From NCBI GenBank assembly GCA_040006755.1, contig JBDTWJ010000055.1:1-21030 (forward strand): a stretch of DNA of 21,030 bases. Direction: 5' to 3'. The notes under the pieces were generated by a model. It was not told the origin of the DNA. It saw only the letters and a list, made by a program, of their open reading frames with translations, and searched no databases. Made by a program: the position numbers and the translations under genes. Source of the DNA: JAENVT01 sp040006755. GTDB lineage: Bacteria; Actinomycetota; Acidimicrobiia; Acidimicrobiales; Ilumatobacteraceae. Within the stretch, counting starts at the first letter, position 1. Every line of letters starts with the position of its first letter. Of the stretch, positions 15,327 through 21,030 are shown one piece after another.

Positions 15327-16316
15327 TCATTGTCGAACCGCGCTGAGTACCGCGGGAGTGTCTGGTGATCCGTCGTGAAGGATTTCGAAATCGATGACGA
15401 GGCCCTTGTCGCCACCCGACAGTGCCTCGGCACCGCTGACGATCTCCATGATCTCGGTAGTGATCGAGTCCTGGCGAGCGCGGTTCATGATGCGGCTGAG
15501 GTTCTTGATCAGCTCGTCGGCGTTGTCGGTTGCGCTCTTCATCGCCCGTTGACGGAAGGCGTGCTCGCTCGCAGCCGCGTTCAGCAGGGCTGCGTAGATA
15601 CGTGCCTCGATGTACTTCGGCAGCAACGTGTCGAGGATGGTCGTGGGGTCTGGCTCGTACTCGAAATCGGCTGCCGGCGCCTCGGCGCCGGTCTGGCCGG
15701 GACGACCGTCGCCACCGGCCACGGTGTCGCGCTCGAGCGGCACGAGTGGACGTTGGACTACCTCTTGCGAGCCCGCGGAGATGAAGCGGGTGTAAATCAA
15801 CTCCACCCGATCGACCTCGCCATTGACGAACAGATCGACGACGTGCTGACCGATCTCTTTCGCGTTGGCATAGCTCGGTGCATCGCTGAACCCGGCGAAC
15901 TTGGCCTTGATCTTGTAGCCGCGGAACCGGAAATAGCTCTCGGCCTTGCGGCCGACGGCGATCACCGAATAGTCGCGGCCTTGCAGCACGTCGCCTTTGA
16001 TCTCGCCTTCGGCAGCGCGCTGTACGCCGGCGTTATAGCCGCCGCAGAGACCGCGGTCCGCCGTGATGACGACATAGGCGACGTTGTCGACTGTCTCGCG
16101 ACCGGCGAGCAATGGTGACGATGTGGACCCGCCTGCGGCAGCGAGGTCTTTGACGACCTCGGTGATCTGATCGCTGTACGGCACGGCCGCGGCAACGCGC
16201 TGTTGCGCCCTGACGATGCGGGAGGCAGCAATCAGCTCCATGGCGCGCGTGATCTTCTTCGTGGCCTGGACCGAACGAATTCGGCCCCGAAGAATACGCT
16301 CTTGCCCTCCAGCCAC
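15327..16316 (-). CDS. atpG: ATP synthase F1 subunit gamma
   Basis: 329 aa from GTG 16316, the rotating central shaft. The N-terminal coiled-coil helix (GRIRSVQATKKITRAMELIAASRI) and the C-terminal helix (ASEHAFRQRAMKSATDNADELI) are both typical. It is about 40 residues longer than the E. coli protein, mostly through a Gly/Pro/Ala-rich insertion near residues 195-225, an actinobacterial trait. GAGAGAGGG lies 9 nt before the GTG. The 112-bp gap to atpA (16317-16428) holds this ribosome binding site and nothing else that I can identify. Confidence 0.96.
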   Translation of the reverse strand: MAGGQERILRGRIRSVQATKKITRAMELIAASRIVRAQQRVAAAVPYSDQITEVVKDLAAAGGSTSSPLLAGRETVDNVAYVVITADRGLCGGYNAGVQRAAEGEIKGDVLQGRDYSVIAVGRKAESYFRFRGYKIKAKFAGFSDAPSYANAKEIGQHVVDLFVNGEVDRVELIYTRFISAGSQEVVQRPLVPLERDTVAGGDGRPGQTGAEAPAADFEYEPDPTTILDTLLPKYIEARIYAALLNAAASEHAFRQRAMKSATDNADELIKNLSRIMNRARQDSITTEIMEIVSGAEALSGGDKGLVIDFEILHDGSPDTPAVLSAVRQ

Positions 16317-16428
16317 TACTGGTGCCCTCTCTCGTCGGCCCTACGGTTCTCCTCGCTCGGGTGCGATTCGACGCTGGCGCTTCTCTCGGCGCCTGTGCGC
16401 AAGTTCACCGCGGGGTTGGTCGTTGTCG

Positions 16429-18033
16429 TCATTCCGTCGCCAGGGTTTTGTGGCTCTCGGCATCGCCGAGCTCGGGTGCATCGGTTGCGGTCGGATCGGC
16501 GAGGCGAGCTTCCTCAGCTGTGTCTGCAACGAAACGCTCTTTGAACTCGGCGATGATGTCGCCGAGTTCGCCAGGCACATCGGCCTTCGGATCGTTGCGC
16601 ATGCCCGCGAGCAGCGCACTGTGCGTCGAACGCATGAAGTCGAGCAGTTCGACTTCGAAGCGACGGACGAGTTCGACAGGAATGCTGTCGAGATAGCCCT
16701 TCGTGCCGGCAAACACCACGACGACCTGCTCCTCAACCGGCATCGGGCTGTTCTGCGGTTGCTTCAGCAACTCGACCAAGCGGTAACCGCGCTCGAGCTG
16801 GGCCTTCGAGATGGCGTCCAGCTCGGAACCGAACGTCGCGAATGCTTCGAGCTCGCGGAACTGGGCAAGGTCGAGCTTGAGTGTGCCCGCGACGCTGCGC
16901 ATCGCCTTGACCTGGGCGGCGCCACCGACGCGAGACACCGAGATTCCGACGTCGACGGCTGGACGCACGCCGGACCTGAAGAGGTTCTCGACCAGATACA
17001 CCTGGCCATCGGTGATCGAGATCACGTTGGTGGGGATGTAGGCCGAAACGTCGCCGGCCTTCGTCTCGATGATCGGTAGAGCGGTCAACGAGCCGGCACC
17101 GCGCTCGTCGCTGAGCTTGGCGGCACGCTCGAGCAGCCGGCTGTGCAGATAGAAGACGTCGCCCGGGTAAGCCTCGCGGCCTGGTGGGCGGCGCAACAGC
17201 AGCGATACCTGTCGGTACGCCTCTGCCTGCTTCGACAGATCGTCATACACGATGAGCGCGTGCTCGCCGTTCTCCATCCAGTGCTGCCCGAGGGCGCAAC
17301 CGGCATACGGCGCGAGGTACTTGAACGGTGCGGGATCGCTGGCGGGAGCAGCAACCACAACGGTGTATTCCAACGCTCCGTGCTGACGCAACGTCTCGAC
17401 CGTTTGCGCAACGGTGGAGCCCTTCTGCCCGATGGCGACGTAGATGCACTTCACGCCGAGACCGCGTTGGTTGATGATTGCGTCGATGGCGACCGTGGTC
17501 TTGCCGGTCTTGCGGTCGCCGATGATGAGCTCGCGTTGGCCACGGCCGATCGGGGTCATCGCGTCGATCGACTTGATACCCGTCTGCATCGGCTCGTGCA
17601 CCGGCTGTCGGCCCATGATCCCTGGGGCCTGGATCTCAACGCGGCGGTCGATGGCGCCGACGATCTCTCCGCGACCGTCGATCGGTTCGCCGAGTGCGTT
17701 GATGACGCGGCCGAGGAGGGCATCGCCGACCGGCACGCTGAGGATGCGTCCAGTCGCTTTGACAGTTTGACCTTCTTCGACACCGTCGGCATCGCCGAGG
17801 ATGACGGCACCAATCGATTCCTCGTCGAGGTTCAGCGCGAGACCGACGCTTCCGTCCTCGAACTCGAGGAGTTCGTTGACGCCGCAATCCGGGAGTCCGC
17901 TGACGCGGGCGATGCCGTCGCCGACTTCGGTGACGCGCCCGACAGTGCGGGCCTCGAGCGAGGGCTTGAAACCCTCCAGGTTCTTCTTGAGGGCGGCGGC
18001 GATGTCGCCGACGCTCAGCGTGAGTTCTGCCAT
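16429..18033 (-). CDS. atpA: ATP synthase F1 subunit alpha
   Basis: 534 aa. Non-catalytic nucleotide-binding subunit with P-loop GDRKTGKT at residues 172-179, preceded by the beta-barrel domain and followed by the conserved PYAGCALGQHWMENG and SVSRVGGAAQVKAM segments. It exceeds the E. coli subunit by about 20 residues, with an acidic C-terminal tail (LADPTATDAPELGDAESHK); mycobacterial alpha also has a C-terminal extension, which there suppresses ATP hydrolysis. Whether this shorter tail does the same is unknown. GAGAGA precedes the ATG; the gap from atpH is 30 nt. Confidence 0.97.
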   Translation of the reverse strand: MAELTLSVGDIAAALKKNLEGFKPSLEARTVGRVTEVGDGIARVSGLPDCGVNELLEFEDGSVGLALNLDEESIGAVILGDADGVEEGQTVKATGRILSVPVGDALLGRVINALGEPIDGRGEIVGAIDRRVEIQAPGIMGRQPVHEPMQTGIKSIDAMTPIGRGQRELIIGDRKTGKTTVAIDAIINQRGLGVKCIYVAIGQKGSTVAQTVETLRQHGALEYTVVVAAPASDPAPFKYLAPYAGCALGQHWMENGEHALIVYDDLSKQAEAYRQVSLLLRRPPGREAYPGDVFYLHSRLLERAAKLSDERGAGSLTALPIIETKAGDVSAYIPTNVISITDGQVYLVENLFRSGVRPAVDVGISVSRVGGAAQVKAMRSVAGTLKLDLAQFRELEAFATFGSELDAISKAQLERGYRLVELLKQPQNSPMPVEEQVVVVFAGTKGYLDSIPVELVRRFEVELLDFMRSTHSALLAGMRNDPKADVPGELGDIIAEFKERFVADTAEEARLADPTATDAPELGDAESHKTLATE

Positions 18034-18063
18034 GGTTCTCTCATGTCTCCGATGTATCCGCGC

Positions 18064-18591
18064 CTAGAGGCGGGACTTCAATTGCTCGATTCGGGTGCGG
18101 ACGGTGCCGTCGATGACTGTGTCGCCGACCATGGCGACGACGCCGCCGAGGACGGACGGATCGACGACGACCTTCAGGTTGACTGCTTTCCCGGTTGCAT
18201 TGGCCAATGCGGCCGCAAGTCGAGTTTCTTGGTCGGGCGTCAGCGGGACGGCCGTGCGAACCTCGGCAACCTCGAGGTTCTTCGCGGCCGAGGCCCTGGC
18301 TACGAGCTTGTCGACGATGGCCGGTAGGTCGCGTGCGTGACCAGAACCGACGACCATCGAGATCAGCTGCACCGTGGTAGGGGTGGCCTTGCCACCGAGC
18401 AGGTCTTCGATGATCGCCTGACGCTTGCTCGCCGGAATCTGCTCGTCGCTGAGGGCATTGCGCAGCTCTTCGTTGCTCTCGTACAGCCGAGCGAAGCGGA
18501 ACAACTCGTCTTCGACCTCGTCGATCGTGCCTTCTGCCCGGGCAATCTCGAACAGGCCGCGTGCGTAACCCTCGATGCGTGAATCGCTCAT
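18064..18591 (-). CDS. atpH: ATP synthase F1 subunit delta
   Basis: 175 aa, a free-standing delta of normal length (MSDSRIEGYARGLFEIARAE opening, C-terminal VDPSVLGGVVAMVGDTVIDGTV). Delta clamps the peripheral stalk to the top of F1. In mycobacteria this protein is fused to a second b-type subunit; here the b-type gene atpF' precedes it as a separate frame. The start ATG 18589-18591 is the third of three identical ATGA contexts produced by a 32-bp tandem repeat, and the preceding Shine-Dalgarno is only AGAGAG. Confidence 0.95.
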   Translation of the reverse strand: MSDSRIEGYARGLFEIARAEGTIDEVEDELFRFARLYESNEELRNALSDEQIPASKRQAIIEDLLGGKATPTTVQLISMVVGSGHARDLPAIVDKLVARASAAKNLEVAEVRTAVPLTPDQETRLAAALANATGKAVNLKVVVDPSVLGGVVAMVGDTVIDGTVRTRIEQLKSRL

Positions 18592-18623
18592 GCGCTCGCT
18601 CTCTTCACTGGTCGCTCGCTCAT
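18588..18623 (-). CDS. 11-codon mini-ORF 2 between atpF' and atpH
   Basis: An exact duplicate of mini-ORF 1: ATG 18623 overlaps the stop of mini-ORF 1 and its own TGA 18590-18588 overlaps the atpH ATG. The Shine-Dalgarno within the repeat is AGAGAG. Together the two form a chain of stop-start overlaps leading into atpH. Confidence 0.45.
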   Translation of the reverse strand: MSERPVKRASA

Positions 18624-18655
18624 GCGCTCGCTCTCTTCACTGGTCGCTCGCTCAT
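18620..18655 (-). CDS. 11-codon mini-ORF 1 between atpF' and atpH
   Basis: ATG 18655 overlaps the atpF' stop (ATGA) and reads MSERPVKRASA to TGA 18622-18620. GGAG inside the last atpF' codons is 7 nt upstream, so translation is plausible. The peptide itself is probably without function; the reading frame relays ribosomes to the next ATGA. Confidence 0.45.
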   Translation of the reverse strand: MSERPVKRASA

Positions 18656-19224
18656 GCGCTCGCTCCTGCCCGTACTCCGACGTCGGCGATGAAGCTTTCG
18701 ACCAAGGCCTGTTGGGTTGCCTCGTCGAGACCTCCGGTGACGATGACTTCGACAGCCGCGGCCGACAGGCGAGTGATCTCAGCGCGCAGTTCGTCGCTCA
18801 AACGCGCCGTTGCTGCAACGAGCTCCGCTTCGGCGCGAGCCTCGAGCTCGACGATCTCTTGCGTGAGACGAGCGCGACCATCCTCTACAAGAGCAGCGGC
18901 CTGCGTATCGGCCTCGGCCAACAAACGGGTCCGCTCGCTGGCAATGTCACCCATCGCTTGACGAATGCGGGCGCCTTCAGCCTCTGCTTCGACGCGATCA
19001 GCCTCGGCTACGTCGAGCTCTGCTTGGATCTTCGCCGTGCGCGCAGCCATACCCTTCTTGACCGGCGGGCCGGCGAACTTCCACAACAGGAAGAAGACCA
19101 ACAACGACGCGGGTACGCCGAACAGCAGCTCGTAACCCTCCGGCCAGAACTTCGATGGCGTCTGCGTGATGTCTTCGTGCTCGCCTCCGGCGGCCGCAAC
19201 CAACAGCGCAGCCGCGAAGCTCAT
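18652..19224 (-). CDS. atpF': ATP synthase Fo subunit b (second copy, b/b'-type)
   Basis: 190 aa. A short N-terminal stretch is followed by one membrane span at about residues 33-50 (YELLFGVPASLLVFFLLW), then a long charged coiled coil to the C-terminus. WPEGYELLFGVPASLLVF is close to actinobacterial b subunits. With the adjacent atpF it gives two different b proteins, so the peripheral stalk is probably a b/b' heterodimer. ATG 19222-19224 overlaps the atpF stop by 4 nt. Its position directly before atpH matches the b-like half of the mycobacterial b-delta fusion. Confidence 0.9.
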   Translation of the reverse strand: MSFAAALLVAAAGGEHEDITQTPSKFWPEGYELLFGVPASLLVFFLLWKFAGPPVKKGMAARTAKIQAELDVAEADRVEAEAEGARIRQAMGDIASERTRLLAEADTQAAALVEDGRARLTQEIVELEARAEAELVAATARLSDELRAEITRLSAAAVEVIVTGGLDEATQQALVESFIADVGVRAGASA

Positions 19225-19817
19225 TTGACACCTCCGGCCATCAGCGCCGAAACGGCATTGGTAACCGTCGCTGGGTCGGGGCGACGACCGATGGCCAACT
19301 CGCTGACGCGGCTGCTGACATCGGCCACGGCGGCAATGATCTGCGGAGTCGCGGCTTCCCTGGCGGTCTCGGCCGCTGCAATTGCCTCTGCTCTTCGACC
19401 CGCACCGCGAGCATTGGTTTCGGCCAGCGATGCGGCGCGCTCGGCCTCGAGCGTCTGGCGCGCGGCGTCGATGCGCTGGCGGGCTTCGGCCTTGATCGCT
19501 GCCAACTCCGCTTCGTACGCAGCAAGTTCGGCTTTGGCATCGGCGCGAATTGCCTCAGCCGACTCGTGGTCGCCGCGGACCTTGCCATAGCGCGCGTCCA
19601 TCCCCTTCTTGAGACGCGGGAAGAGCACGTAGCGCATGACGACGAAGAGCACGATGAACGAGCCTCCACCCCACGCCAGCTCCTTGAGCTCTGGGGCGAT
19701 CGGGCTCGGACCCTTGTCCTCGGCGACCGTCTCCGCTTCCCCACTTGTTCGGGGAGCGTTGACGACCACCGTGTGGCCCGCGGCCGTCGCAGTGACGGTG
19801 ACGGTGACGGTGATCAC
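19221..19817 (-). CDS. atpF: ATP synthase Fo subunit b
   Basis: 198 aa from GTG 19817. One membrane span at about residues 48-66 (LAWGGGSFIVLFVVMRYVLF) followed by a coiled coil rich in Ala, Glu and Arg; peripheral-stalk protein. The ~47 residues before the span are long for a b subunit and begin with an alternating Thr-Val run encoded by a GTGACG hexamer repeat. AAGGAG overlaps the atpE stop and lies only 4 nt before the GTG. The gap from atpE is 8 nt. Whether this or the next gene is the orthologue of the single b in other bacteria is not decided here. Confidence 0.9.
   Translation of the reverse strand: MITVTVTVTATAAGHTVVVNAPRTSGEAETVAEDKGPSPIAPELKELAWGGGSFIVLFVVMRYVLFPRLKKGMDARYGKVRGDHESAEAIRADAKAELAAYEAELAAIKAEARQRIDAARQTLEAERAASLAETNARGAGRRAEAIAAAETAREAATPQIIAAVADVSSRVSELAIGRRPDPATVTNAVSALMAGGVK
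19792..19815 (+). repeat. GTGACG hexanucleotide repeat in the atpF start region
   Basis: Three perfect GTGACG units and one imperfect (GTGATC), read on the plus strand. On the coding strand they give the Thr-Val run in residues 2-9 of atpF, directly after the start codon. Confidence 0.8.
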
Positions 19818-19825
19818 GATGCTCC

Positions 19826-20104
19826 TTAGAGACCGAGGAGGATGAAGACGACGAAGCCGATGAGGGCGAGTGCCTCGGTGAATGCAATACCGAGGAACAT
19901 CGTCGTGCGGACCATGCCGGCGGCTTCTGGCTGGCGCGCCATGGCCTCGATGGCCTTACCGACGACGTAGCCGATGCCCACGCCGGGGCCGATAGCGGCG
20001 AGACCGTAAGCGAAACCGGCACCGATGGCGGCGTTGGCGGCTTTGGCTTCGTCGGGCGTCTGCACCGGATTGGTGTCAGCGATGAGGCGGGCGATTGCTT
20101 CCAT
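19826..20104 (-). CDS. atpE: ATP synthase Fo subunit c
   Basis: 92 aa hairpin of two membrane helices. The first holds the glycine-rich packing motif (AIGPGVGIGYVVG), the polar loop is ARQPE (RQP 57-59), and the second holds the ion-carrying carboxylate Glu77 in GIAFTEALAL. No Na+-type Gln/Ser-Thr ligand set is evident, so proton coupling is expected. About 20 extra residues precede the first helix. The 62-nt leader between atpB and atpE has only a distant GGAG (13 nt from ATG) and is A/C-rich. Confidence 0.96.
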   Translation of the reverse strand: MEAIARLIADTNPVQTPDEAKAANAAIGAGFAYGLAAIGPGVGIGYVVGKAIEAMARQPEAAGMVRTTMFLGIAFTEALALIGFVVFILLGL

Positions 20105-20166
20105 GTTGTTTCAATTTCTCCGAGTCAATTGGTGTGGGTGAGGTTGGTGTGGGAGATCGGGGAGGT
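20105..20166 (-). promoter_or_regulatory. atpB-atpE intergenic leader
   Basis: 62 nt, the second longest gap in the operon. On the coding strand it contains CCCACACCAA twice, 5 nt apart, then AATTGA and AAATTGAAACAAC just before the ATG. It is A/C-rich and appears weakly structured, which could favour high translation of the c subunit as at the E. coli atpE leader. Inference only. Confidence 0.35.
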
Positions 20167-20928
20167 TCAGTGCACGGGGTGACGTGCTGCGTCGATGTAC
20201 ACCGCCGTGAGGATGGTGAAGATGTATGCCTGCAAGAGGCCGACCAACACCTCGAACGCGGTCAGGAACACCAGCATGAAGAACGGCAGGATGCTCATCG
20301 GCTTCAGCGCCAACTGCTTGGTTTCGGCGAAGACCAACGCGTTGGTCAAGAACGCGAAGGTGATGAGCAACATGTGACCGGCGAGCATGTTGGCGAAGAG
20401 TCGGACGGCGAGCGAGAACGGTCGCAGCACGATGTTGGAGAGCAGTTCGATCACGCCGACCAATGGGCGCATCGCTACCGGCACGCCCTGCGGCCACGCC
20501 ATACCGGTGATGTACTTGATGCCATTGTGCTTGAAGCCGACAATGTTGTAGGTCACCCAAACGACGAGGGCGAGGAACAGTGGGATGGCCATCCGCGCGG
20601 TTGCCGGCATCTGGAACAGAGGGATGATGCCCGGCACGTTGCACAGGTACACGAAGATGAACAACGACAGCAGGAACGGCGTCCATGGCAGTCCGTCTTT
20701 GCCCATGGTCTGCATGACGATGTCGTTCTCGATGAACGTGACACCGCTCTCGGCGAGGTTGCGGACGCCTGTCGGTGCCACCAGTGGATCCTTGCGGACG
20801 GCCAAGAGGAACACCACGATGCCGATCACGGCAGCGATGACGGCGATCAGTCCGACCTTGTTGAAATTGGAGAAGATGTCTCTCCAACGGATCAACTCGT
20901 TGATCGGCGGAAACTTCAGTGCGAGCAT
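20167..20928 (-). CDS. atpB: ATP synthase Fo subunit a
   Basis: 253 aa, polytopic membrane protein forming the proton half-channels. The essential arginine is Arg176 in SLAVRLFANMLAGH, with the conserved Asn-Met and His following; PFLLSLFIFVYLCNVPGIIP and GLLQAYIFTILTAVYI are typical of the family. ATG 20926-20928 has GGGAG 9 nt upstream and lies 13 nt after the stop of an upstream frame, so this is not the first gene of the operon. Confidence 0.96.
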   Translation of the reverse strand: MLALKFPPINELIRWRDIFSNFNKVGLIAVIAAVIGIVVFLLAVRKDPLVAPTGVRNLAESGVTFIENDIVMQTMGKDGLPWTPFLLSLFIFVYLCNVPGIIPLFQMPATARMAIPLFLALVVWVTYNIVGFKHNGIKYITGMAWPQGVPVAMRPLVGVIELLSNIVLRPFSLAVRLFANMLAGHMLLITFAFLTNALVFAETKQLALKPMSILPFFMLVFLTAFEVLVGLLQAYIFTILTAVYIDAARHPVH

Positions 20929-20941
20929 TCCGAGGTACTCC

Positions 20942-21030
20942 CTATTGGGCGGCTGGGTTGTGGACGTTGTTGATTGACGAAGGCTTGGGCTTCAGGCCGG
21001 GATAGGCGAGCGACATCGCCACGTACTTCA
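20942..21030 (-). CDS. C-terminal tail of a gene upstream of atpB (partial)
   Basis: An open frame enters from the window edge and ends at TAG 20944-20942. The 28 visible complete codons read KYVAMSLAYPGLKPK and then PSSINNVHNPAAQ: a short hydrophobic end plus a polar tail. The position directly before atpB is where AtpI-like membrane proteins are often encoded, so a small membrane protein is possible, but too little is visible to name it. Confidence 0.4.
   Translation of the reverse strand, partial: KYVAMSLAYPGLKPKPSSINNVHNPAAQ

Larger units (their letters stand above)
18584..18665. repeat. 32-bp tandem repeat (about 2.6 copies) at the atpF'-atpH junction
   Basis: The unit at 18612-18643 is flanked by an exact 28-nt partial copy (18584-18611) and an exact 22-nt partial copy (18644-18665). 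Each unit contains, on the minus strand, GAAGAGAG, GCGAGCGC and ATGAGCGA. The tract includes the last codons of atpF' and the first codons of atpH. Confidence 0.95.

Noticed and set aside
15314..15433. Longer atpD start overlapping atpG
   Set aside because: The added 40 residues are basic and not conserved, while ATG 15313 has a ribosome site and the normal beta N-terminus.
16317..16428. Possible small gene or RNA in the atpA-atpG gap
   Set aside because: No start with a ribosome site other than that of atpG and no strong hairpin were found.

Overview
This GC-rich window looks like chromosomal DNA of a high-GC actinomycete, most likely class Acidimicrobiia (Ilumatobacter-like). That placement is inferred from gene content and protein style: a short-type glycogen phosphorylase, MurA with Asp in place of the catalytic Cys, two ATP synthase b subunits upstream of delta, and many starts sitting 6-9 nt after a TANNNT box. 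No tRNA, rRNA, CRISPR array, transposase or phage gene was seen.

Layout. 1-1971 (+) is the 3' part of an alpha-glucan phosphorylase. 2070-2843 (+) is a crotonase-family gene, bracketed by two inverted copies of a ~47-bp palindromic element. 2922-4112 (-) is an nfu-like Fe-S gene followed without a gap by meaB. 4178-4401 (+) is a putative 21-codon leader ORF coupled to a 53-aa membrane protein, whose stop overlaps that of murA (4398-5660, -). 5755-7266 (+) is an MFS transporter with an extra N-terminal domain, convergent with and overlapping a three-gene minus-strand set (7249-9256): an acidic protein with an internal duplication, a J-domain-like protein and a Tex30-like alpha/beta hydrolase. 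Just upstream on the same strand is an S9 peptidase (9268-11043). 11044-11503 (+) holds two tiny ORFs with strong Shine-Dalgarno sequences and a 12-bp dyad abutting the start of glpX (11504-12505). 12557-13339 (-) is a short-chain dehydrogenase.

13430-20928 (-) is a complete F1Fo ATP synthase operon in the order atpB-E-F-F'-H-A-G-D-C, preceded by the tail of another gene at the window edge. A third copy of the palindromic element lies 12 bp beyond the last stop. Between atpF' and atpH a 32-bp unit is tandemly repeated, so the usual ATGA stop/start overlap occurs three times in series and creates two identical 11-codon mini-ORFs before atpH.

The genes are mostly housekeeping: energy conversion (ATP synthase), carbon storage and gluconeogenesis (glgP, glpX), acyl-CoA metabolism (crotonase, meaB), cell wall (murA) and Fe-S assembly (nfu). 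The unusual content is small-scale: the palindromic family placed at gene ends, the triple ATGA junction, the leaderless-type starts, and the tiny ORFs.
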